A DNA stretch of 64,000 nucleotides, from NCBI GenBank assembly GCA_019915135.1, contig JAHLMK010000022.1, positions 682,001 through 746,000 on the forward strand, written 5' to 3'. The position numbers and the translations under genes were made by a program. Each line of letters starts with the position of its first letter. The first letter of the stretch is position 1. Below are positions 56,500 to 64,000 of this stretch, piece after piece. The notes under the pieces were generated by a model. That model had not been told where the DNA came from. It ran no database searches and was given only the letters and a program-made list of their open reading frames with translations. This stretch comes from Strobilurus pachycystidiatus. Taxonomy: Eukaryota > Basidiomycota > Agaricomycetes > Agaricales > Physalacriaceae.

Positions 56500-59221
56500 T
56501 TACAATTCACCTAAAACGAAGAGAACATCCTCTACAGCATTATTCCAATCATCCATCTGATGCTCATATGCCTGCTTAGCACGAACTCCTCCAGTCTTCT
56601 TCTCCATTACAGCAATGGCCTGGCGCCAGAAAAAAAGAGCTGCCAAGACTGTCACAAACCCATTAGGACCTCTCACCCTCAGTGTACTCCAGTCTCCCCT
56701 CTCCACTCTCTCTACATTCTGCAGAAATTGGCCTGCCGCATGACCACCTCTCATCAAGACAGTGATACCCTCCCACTCTCCTCTCGCTCTTCCCCTCGGC
56801 TGCAAAAATGTCCACCACCCCAGAAAGTCCTTCGCCAGCATGACTGTGTTCTGTGTCTTGGGGGTCCAAGGCCACCTTCTAGCTCTCCCCACCCACTCGC
56901 TAACCACCGGCGGTCGACCAGTCTTCTGCCTCATATTCCCCGTATCTAGCTTCCCCTCCTTGAAGCTCTCGGTCTTCGCCTCAAACGCCAACCACCTCTT
57001 GACCAGACTCTCCCACTGCTTGCCAAAATCTCCACTCTTGAAGGCAGTGAGGCATAAGTCAAGCTTAGAATCTAGCCCATCCCCCAAAACTAGTTCGCCA
57101 AGGGTTGTATCAACGTCTCCAGTGTCAGTTTGTTCTTGGTCTCCCATAGCGGACGTTTCCCCACCAGGCCGCGACCGCTTGTGAGAACGATTGTCAACAG
57201 CCCCATCCCCTGGCCGTTTCCGAGTTGAGTTAGGTAACACGCCAGAGGGTGCAACATGTAAGGCGGGTACTATGGGTGAAGCTGAGCGGGAGACGGCGGG
57301 GGAGACGGCGGGGGAGACGGCGGGGGAGACGGCGGGGGAGACGGCGGGGGAGACGGCGGGGGAGACGGCGGGAGAGACGGCGGGTGAAGCTGAGCGGGAG
57401 ACGGCGGGAGAGACGGCGGGTGAAGCTGAGCGGGAGACGGCGGGAGAGACAGCGGGAGAGACGGCGGGTGAAGCTGAGCGGGAGACGGCGGGTGAAACGG
57501 CGGGGGAGACGGCGGGGGAGACGGCCATACCAGGCGGCGCTATCGGGGAGGCGGGGCGGGATGGCGCGGGCGAGCCAATAGGTGAGACGGCTGGGGAGAT
57601 AGCAGGTGAGACAGGTGTGGCTGGCGAAGCAGCAGCAGCGCCAGGTGCGGCTGGTGAAGCAGCGCCGGGCGTTGAGCGTGAAGCAGCGCTGGGTGCGGCG
57701 GCGGAAACCGCGCCGGGTGTGGTGGAGGAAACCGCGTTCGGTGCGGCAGGAGGTGTCGAAATCACGCCCGTGGATGCTTGAGGCTGGGTCGTTTGCTCGG
57801 CATTCGACTGTGAGGTTGAGGTTCCAATGACATTGTGCATACGTTCATCACTGGTGTCGGAGAATCGAGAGACGGTGACATTGCCGACCTCAGTGGTGAG
57901 ATCTTCAGCCGCCAACTCTCTTTGGTCTACCTTTTGCAAGGCCATCTTCCTACAGTCACCGACCGCTATATATAGATAAGCATTGCTTCATTGGTCAATT
58001 CACGAATCAACACTTACAGTAGCATTGCTTCAGAAACTTCCCCCACGCCGTCTTGATATTATTCCGTGCAAAGGAAGGGTCGGCCTGGATGAAATTAAGA
58101 CCAACAGACCCTTTCGTGGAACCAGCGCAGACACTGGTTAAATGTGAGCGTCTGCCCCTAACAAGGAAGGAGAAACTCACGTCAACATAGTCAAGCGTCC
58201 TCCATCAAGAGGCTCAGGCCCTCCTCCAACACAGAAGAAGGACCACCCCGTCTCCAAACGGAGCTGGTCAAGGAGCGCCTGCAGCCGTTCGGCCACAGTG
58301 TCTAAAGCCCTACAAGGTGTCATCAGTGGAATGTCTCAAAGCAGCCAACTGGTCGCTTACTCTTGAACCTCCTCTGGGTCAGTGCAAGGCCCCGCATCCT
58401 TGCGCGACGCCAACTCCTCCAGCCTCGCCTTGTACAGCACCTGTGCCTCTTTCAGCTTGCTCTTCGACATCTCCTCCCACATCTCCTTCTCCTCTTGCGG
58501 TAGTGCATCGAAACGCGCCTTCTTTGCGTTCGACATCCTTCCCGCCCTCTCCTTCTTCACCCGTTCCTTCACCTCTGCCGTATACCCCTCAGCCGGCCCG
58601 AACGTGTCTTCCATCTCCTTCCGAAACTCCTTCAGCACGTCTTCCTTCGTTGCCGTGAACCAGAGCTCCAACGCAGAAGTCTTGCGGGGCTTTTTAACGC
58701 TATCCTTGCGGACCTTGGCCTCTTCTTTTCTTCTCTTCTCGCGGGTCTTCGTTTTGTTGGCCGTTTTTTCAATGTACTCAATCCGTCGCTGTAATTTCTG
58801 CCAGAAGAATGCTTAGTTTGGCGGGGAAGACGGGGGAACCAATACGCACGGGAATGAGATCTTTCTCCCTTTTACAGCGCTCCATGTACGCCGCTAAATC
58901 CGCATCAAACCTTTTCGCGTCTTCCTCTCTTCTTGCGCGGACCTCTGCCTCACCCTCTCCTTCCACAGGTTCCGAGTTGTAGTCCTCCTGCTTGGGGCAG
59001 GAGACCTCTTCGTCAATGGCGTTGTCGTCCACAGCATCAAGAAATGCGTCCGTAGGCTCCCAGGATAAAGGGTGGTCGGGGGGGAAACGCTTGAAGAATC
59101 CTCGAATAATTTTTCTAGAGGCGTCCGCGGCTTTGTTGTCTTTGACGGCTTGCTTGTAAAAGGGTGCCTGTGAGAGTAGATATGCACCTCTCTTGCCACG
59201 AAACGTTCCCGGATTTGGCAT
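56500..59221 (-). CDS. agaric lineage-specific protein with Ser-Pro-Ala-Val repeat array
   Basis: Function unknown; I recall abundant relatives in Agaricomycetes. The start MPNPGTFRGKRGAYLLSQAP is followed by RGFFKRFPPDHPLSWEPTDA, acidic and coiled segments, and LELWFTATKEDVLKEFRKEM. Introns are clear: gtgcgt...ggcag near 58850-58800, gtaagc...ttgtag near 58360-58310, gtgagt...accag near 58190-58135, and gtaagt...tatatag near 58020-57970. The last joins WGKFLKQCY to SVGDCRKMALQKVDQRE, which fuses the final long exon (to 56500) with the upstream part. That exon holds the minisatellite-coded AVSP/RSASP repeats, a basic patch (RKRPGDGAVDNRSHKRSRPG) and an ordered end with WWTFLQPRGR and NGFVTVLAALFFWRQAI. 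Confidence 0.7.
57281..57535. repeat. 12-nt coding minisatellite
   Basis: About twenty copies of a 12-nt unit (gagacggcgggg or close variants, plus strand) run inside the coding exon of the minus-strand protein. They encode Ala-Val-Ser-Pro, with RSASP variants inserted at four places. Unit length is a multiple of three, so copy-number change keeps the frame. Variant order (runs of identical units split by tgaagctgagcg units) suggests recent slippage. Confidence 0.85.
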
Positions 59222-60288
59222 CTATAATTCCACATTAGCTGGGTACGAATGGAGCCAGCAGAAAAACTTGCTCTTGCTGTGATGGTGGCAGTGATGGAAG
59301 GAACGCGGGTCCAGACCAGCCATCAACCTTGCCTCCCTATCAGTGATAGGGACAGTGATAGGGAGCCTTTCAATCTCGCATTCGTACAAGTAGCTTAAAA
59401 ATCTAGCCAACCGGCGTTTACGTCTACCCAAGGTGCAATGAGTTTCTCGAAGTAAGTTACAACCCGTTGACCCAACGAACAGCCTCCTCCTCTGTAAGCT
59501 GACACACCGTGGTACCCATATCGGAGGGAGCCACCTCGGCACCATAAAACTCCTCCAACTCACGTCTGATATGGGAGTTAGCATCAAGTTCAAGGGCTGG
59601 ACGGAGAAACAATCGTACCCCTTGTGGAAGGCATAACGCATGCCTTCATGCTCAACAAGAAACACCGTGCGTCGAACGGACTTGACGGCGGCTGAGGCGA
59701 ATGCCAGGCTACGGCTGGAGGCGGCGGTGCGTGTAGAAGAGGACGCTCCCTTATGAGGAGAGGCTTGTGGGGTATGACGAGGTGCTTTGCGCGGGGTAGA
59801 TGGGCCCGGGGACGAACATGATGAAGCGAGAGCAGGTGCACACACGACGGGGCGAGAGGGAACAGATGGAGCCACGATTGGAGAAGAAGGGGGAAGCTCA
59901 TCCACATCAGACTCGCTGTCCGAACCGTTGCAAGTTTGAGCAAAAACGTCGTCCGCCCATCCAGTGAACAAAACGTCCTCGGAAGTCTTTGCCACCGTCA
60001 ATCCGTGCTTGTGATTAGCCGCGCAGAAATCATGCCACCACCGGCACGCCGCGGTCCAATCTGGCTTCCGGGGCGTGAACTGTTTGTCGCACCGACTGGC
60101 TTCCGGAATAATCCAACTGCGACACTCTTGTCAGCTCGAGTTGAAAATAGAGAGGAACATACGCACTAGTCGGTGTAGATTCCAACATCCACCCCGCTAG
60201 TGACTATATAAAACACCTTGAGATCTTCGGGGCGCGTCTGTCGGTGGCCCACAGCGGGATGATACGGGGGAGGACACCGAAAACGCAT
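59222..60288 (-). CDS. hypothetical protein with viroplasmin/RNase-H-N-like segment (uncertain model)
   Basis: From ATG 60288 the frame reads MRFRCPPPYHPAVGHRQTRP then EDLKVFYIVTSGVDVGIYTD. A second open segment reads CRSWIIPEASRCDKQFTPRK and PDWTAACRWWHDFCAANHKH. Together they resemble the viroplasmin/RNase H1 N-terminal pattern (FYxVxxGxxVGIYTDW...A...W). Between them an in-frame TAG and a weak intron (gtgcgt to acaag) cannot be reconciled, so the copy may be decayed. A long Ser/Pro/Arg-rich frame then runs to a TAG (59222) that abuts the ATG of the next gene. That TAG could instead be the acceptor of an intron joining both into one gene. Confidence 0.4.
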
Positions 60289-60456
60289 GGCGTGATGGAA
60301 GGACCAAACCAAGAGTATCAAAGCCTGATCCGGGGCAAAAGGCGTTGGTGTAATCCATATTACTCAACTCACTAAAGGCCATGCATTCCTTCGCTACGAG
60401 CTATGCTACACAAGAAAGAACTATACTACAAGATATCTACAAAATGTACGCTAATT

Positions 60457-61391
60457 CTACCCATTGAATCCATACAGAACATACATCTCTTCAACGCCTT
60501 CAGTTTGGTCATCTTCATCGTATGGAGGTACGAAGATGTCCGCGTCCTCTGGAAGTCCCTCCCAGATTGCTAGCCTCCGAGCATCAACCTTCATTGAGAG
60601 GGGGGGAGTGTCAACCATCACAACGGGCAGGTCGTGCCACCGGAAGAAGAGGGTGTCGACCGCTACCAAGGCGTCGGCAACCTTGGTGATGTATTCGCGG
60701 GCGTTCGCCTCCCATTTCTGGATGAGATCATCATCGTCGCAATTGTAGTGATAGGAGCTGAAAACGCGCTCGTTAACAGTGGGTAAGTTAGTGATCCCAA
60801 TTGCGCACCTTAGATTGAGAAGACGATCCAGCGTGCTGACCAGGTTGGACTTGGCGGCAACCGTCCATTCACAATCCTGTTGAAGAACCTCCTCCCTGTC
60901 TTCCGCCGGAACATCCACATGCGCCCAATCGCTCGATCCTGAGCAGACAATTTCCGGCGGGGTGGCTGAGAACCAACGTCGGGACAGCAGACGGGCATAT
61001 TGCAGGCGGAAGCTGAGCATCTGTGTTCGGCGATGATCAGCAGATGAAAAAAGTAGAACCGAACACGCACCTTCAGATAGCGCTCTGGCAATAGACCCCA
61101 CGTATCGCGGATGTAGGACTCTAAGACCACGAGAAAATCGCGCTTCTCGCCGCGCTGAATCGCCCGTGTGTACGACGGGCGTAGATGGCGGAGGATTTCC
61201 ATGTGAAACGGCTTCACCCGCGTCGTGATATAAGCGGCGTAACGGGACTCCATGTTGTGCGCCAGGGCAGCTGGGGCGTGGCGAAGGTCGGACGGCGGTA
61301 TTAGGCCAGTGGGGACCAGAACCTCGGCAAAGACATAGCGACCGTCGGTGACCTCGACGGTATGAACGTAATTGTTGTCCTGCGAGGTCAT
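60457..61391 (-). CDS. lineage-specific protein, paralogue A of a head-to-head pair
   Basis: Three exons (61391-61071, 61020-60809 and 60757-60457) give 277 aa. I recognise no named domain. Blocks shared with the neighbour at 61473 are: VLVPTGLIPPSDLRHAPAAL, LRHLRPSYTRAIQRGEKRDF, MLSFRLQYARLLSRRWFSAT, DCEWTVAAKSNLVSTLDRLL, and LIQKWEANAREYITKVADAL. It ends acidic (EDADIFVPPYDEDDQTEGVE). Intron positions are the same as in the paralogue, so both derive from one intron-containing ancestor. No signal peptide or membrane span is seen. The starts of the two genes are only 81 bp apart. Confidence 0.8.
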
Positions 61392-61472
61392 GGTGGAAGC
61401 AGCGAGACTTGCGCGTCGGAGTTTGAAAGCTTACTAAAGCGGTAGCCCACGCTTCTCCTTTGGCCTTGCACC
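61392..61472. promoter_or_regulatory. 81-bp bidirectional promoter of the paralogue pair
   Basis: The whole space between two start codons facing away from each other. It contains agcttactaaagcggtagcc; no TATA box is visible. Given the inverted duplication, both halves may descend from the same promoter, though I see no clear palindrome. Confidence 0.55.
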
Positions 61473-62385
61473 ATGTCCAACCGCCGCGGGACGATCAACG
61501 TCGACGCTGACACCGGCGACATCATGGCGCAAATTCGCATTCCCCTCGGGGTCATTCCGCCGTCCGATCTGTGGCACCTCGACGCTGCCCTCAACCACAA
61601 CTTACACTCACGATTTGTGATCTACGCCTCAACGACCGTCCGCGCGCCCCAACTGGAGACACTCCGGTACCTTCGCCCGCATTACCAGCGCGCGGTAGCG
61701 ACCGGAGAGGGCGAGAAGATACGTTTCTTGGTTGCTTTGGACGGCTATATGAAGGAGGTGTGGGGCTCTTTGACGGGGAGGGAGATCAAGGTGTGTGATA
61801 CTCATTTCTGTTTGATGCCTACTGACATATTCTGTAGACGCTCGGTTTCCGTTTACAGTACAACCGTCTTCTCTCGAGGCGCCGTCTGGCCATCACCCCC
61901 CCAGAGACCGTGCTCGAGTGCACGGCTTGGACCAACGATCTCGTTCCCGAGGACGACGTAACGGACGAGGAGCTCTTGCTCAGTGACTGCGAGTGGACCA
62001 ACTGCGCCAAGACGAATACTGTTGAAATCCTGGATTACTGGCTGAAGCGGCGGTGCGTGTATTCCAAACTCATCTACCCACCTCCTCACACCGTGACAGC
62101 GGCGGATCGAAGGACGACAAACACGTTCAGAAGTGGGCACGAGATGCGCGCACATATGTCGCCAACGTCCGCGCTGCCAACATTGGACTTTTTTGGTGCT
62201 TCCGCAACTGGTCGCAAAACGTGTTTGCCTTGGAGAACACCCCCGCTACAGCCGCTGAGAGGGCGCAAGTGGCCTTGTGGCTTGAGCAGCCGGAGGACGA
62301 GGGCGTCATTCTGGGGCCCTACGACGAGGAGGCGGAGCACCCGGATATTGATCAAGATGAGGTACTGTTCGACGGCCTGTCATAA
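61473..62385 (+). CDS. lineage-specific protein, paralogue B of a head-to-head pair
   Basis: Three exons (61473-61790, 61838-62052 and 62100-62385) give 272 aa. It matches paralogue A block for block: IRIPLGVIPPSDLWHLDAAL, LRYLRPHYQRAVATGEGEKI, TLGFRLQYNRLLSRRRLAIT, DCEWTNCAKTNTVEILDYWL, and HVQKWARDARTYVANVRAAN, ending EDEGVILGPYDEEAEHPDID. I estimate identity between the two at roughly 40% by eye, so the duplication is old or fast-diverging. The function is unknown. Confidence 0.8.
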
Positions 62386-62463
62386 TACCCCTTCCTAGCT
62401 ACCCATATTGTTCTTTTGATTTATATACTGCGATTTTCTTGGAGAACCTTGCATTATGCTATG

Positions 62464-63178
62464 CTACTGTTGAAAAGAAAACAACTGGGATTCATATAAA
62501 TGTAAGAAGGTATTCTGACGCAGACTGGTGACAAGTTCCTCCGCCATTGAAGAGACAGACTCCATCTCTTGAACCTGCGGCTCTACGAGTTTCACGACGC
62601 CCGGCTGCCCCAACTTCTCCATCCCCTCAAACACACACCGCGCTTCCAACATCCAGTCCAACATACTTCGAAGTTCGGCTTTCACCTCGCCAGCGCGCTC
62701 TCTGAACGCCCTACCCTTTGTCCGCGATAGTTCCTCGGAGAGCGTCAGGAAATACTGGGAGGTGGGGTCGGCTTCCAGCCAGAGAACGATTTTCTCGTGG
62801 TAGCCGGCAATTTGGGTGAGACACTTCTGCACAGCAGAGGCGTTGGGAAGTTGGGCGAGGGTGGTGGAAGGGGGTGGCGCGGGAACGTTGTCAAGCAAGG
62901 ATGTCGGCGCGCTCCCGTTGGATGGATCGGCAGGGGGGCTGTAGATGACTCGACGAGCGGTCAACCTTGAAAAATGAGTTAGTCGCCCCCGCCGTGTGAA
63001 GGTTCACGCACCGTTGTGGATCCGGACAGTCTTCCGCTAGATACTTCTCTCTTCGCCGCTCTCGAATCTCAGCGCCTTTCTTGCTGTAATATTTGAGATT
63101 ATATTGCTGACGCGCCTCTTTGCGAGCCTGAGCGTCGTCGTAGATGCGCGGACGGCCGCGCTTCTTGCGGGGAGGCAT
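62464..63178 (-). CDS. hypothetical basic protein with AT-hook-like N-terminus
   Basis: Two exons (63178-63012 and 62965-62464) give 222 aa. The start MPPRKKRGRPRIYDDAQAR holds KRGRPR, an AT-hook core, then a basic helix (QYNLKYYSKKGAEIRERRRE) with a YYxKxxxxI/RRRE look common in short fungal nuclear proteins. The rest is helical without a known domain: QIAGYHEKIVLWLEADPTSQ, LSRTKGRAFRERAGEVKAEL, and LEARCVFEGMEKLGQPGVVK. DNA binding is inferred only from the N-terminus. It converges with paralogue B, with 78 bp between the stops. Confidence 0.7.
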
Positions 63179-64000
63179 CAGGGTGATGGTGGTAGTGTGA
63201 AGAGATCGAGTTGATGAACTCGATCACATACCGCAATACAAGTCCCGCTACTACATCAGACTTTTAATCCTGTGAGCTGGACAGACCGAGATCCCTGGAG
63301 TTGATGACTTTCTATGAGCTTGCTGTAATCAGACCCACAAGTAACAAGAATGGTGGAGAAAGGAGCAGCCAAAGGCTGCCGCGTTGTTGTTCAATTCCCA
63401 CCAATATGACGTGTTAAGATATTTAATCCCAGGAGCTCGACACATGTTAGAACTCGAGATGAAGAACTATTTGAATTGAATGACCATACGACAGATGGAG
63501 TATGCGGTCAAATACTCCATATGTGGTACATCCGGGGCGTATAACCTGCGAGAAGTCTTGATGCAGTGATCTTGCATTGATTGATTCAGTCCCTCTGACT
63601 TACGCAAATACACATCACTCTATGTCTCGTAACATGTACAGAGCTCATCAAAAGAGTCCTCACATCCAATGGACTGATTTACATGTGCGGCAGCTACTTT
63701 CGTCCTCTGTTCTTAGACTAGGACTTATTGTCTTAACACGGTAAGAATGTGGCCATGCACTTGACGCCAGACATGTCGGAGGATCTCATCGCGCACCCAA
63801 AAAAATGTTTCGAGTAGCTCTTTCTATGTCACGCTGCCAGTCGGTAGTCCTCTCGAACCGCTGGTCTGTGTCTGAAAGTAGGTGTTATTTATCTTGACGA
63901 ACGACGGGAGCGTTCACGCCTTGTTCACGCTTCCATCACGGCACGAGCAGACGGTCACGTCACTGTCCGTTGGTTGCCTCTTGCCGTCGTCGACTCCATG
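63179..64000. other. right end, no gene supported
   Basis: Upstream flank of the AT-hook-like gene to the window edge. Mixed composition, no long frame, no recognisable RNA gene or repeat. Confidence 0.5.

Noticed and set aside
57281..57535. Tandem repeats resembling a CRISPR array
   Set aside because: Units are contiguous, 12 nt, without spacers, and lie in a eukaryotic coding exon.
57191..57781. Plus-strand open frame with Ala-Gly-Glu-Thr repeats
   Set aside because: It is the antisense reading of the 12-nt coding minisatellite; the minus-strand frame has conserved ends and clean introns.

Overview
The window is nuclear DNA of a filamentous basidiomycete, most likely an Agaricomycete. The main evidence is: dense genes split by many introns of about 45-60 nt with GT(GC)...AG ends; a fungal class-A glutathione transferase (GSTFuA); a Dicer; Zn2Cys6 regulators; and agaric-type lineage-specific proteins. 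All gene models were spliced by hand from reading frames, splice signals and remembered family sequences. No alignment or RNA evidence was available.

Layout. 1-282: 3' end of a Ser/Thr-rich protein. 1064-5736: divergent IMP4 (-) and DIP2/UTP12 (+), both SSU processome. 5859-6651: GSTFuA (-). 7216-9178: SR-type protein with three RRMs (-). 9463-11184: Cys/Met-metabolism PLP enzyme (-). 11412-14889: Zn2Cys6 factor (-), divergent from a secreted double-psi beta-barrel protein (15088-15990, +). 16153-17587: LOA1-like acyltransferase (-), divergent from TVP38-like protein (17680-18929, +). 19190-21746: frameshifted DUF6604 pseudogene. 21842-22348: RPA3 (-). 22591-24475: AhpC/TSA-like protein (-). 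25092-26336: UFE1/syntaxin-18 (+). 27074-28686: F-box protein (-). 29020-30072: SSU72 (+). 30204-32346: UTP7/WDR46 (-), divergent from proteasome alpha-2 (32604-33529, +). 33762-34972: omega-like GST (+).

35021-about 41280 is a non-LTR retrotransposon on the minus strand. Its ORF2 carries endonuclease, then RNase H, then reverse transcriptase, and ORF1 is separated from it by one in-frame UAG. Next come a small Zn2Cys6 protein (42140-42952, +), an aldehyde dehydrogenase (43197-45810, -) divergent from COX7C/COX8 (46008-46337, +), a Dicer that appears to lack its N-terminal ATPase half (46487-51041, -), and a CCDC90/DUF1640 mitochondrial protein (52501-53678, +).

From about 54 kb the character changes. 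There is a broken short-chain dehydrogenase fragment, G-rich low-complexity DNA, and several lineage-specific proteins of unknown function: one with a 12-nt minisatellite, one with a viroplasmin/RNase-H-N-like segment, and an inverted head-to-head paralogue pair. The last 0.8 kb shows no gene.

How the genes relate: housekeeping genes dominate the first 34 kb, often as divergent pairs with short shared promoters. Three are SSU processome components (IMP4, DIP2, UTP7). The LOA1/TVP38 pair and UFE1 are linked to membranes and trafficking. The second half holds a retrotransposon, the RNAi nuclease Dicer and young or decayed genes.
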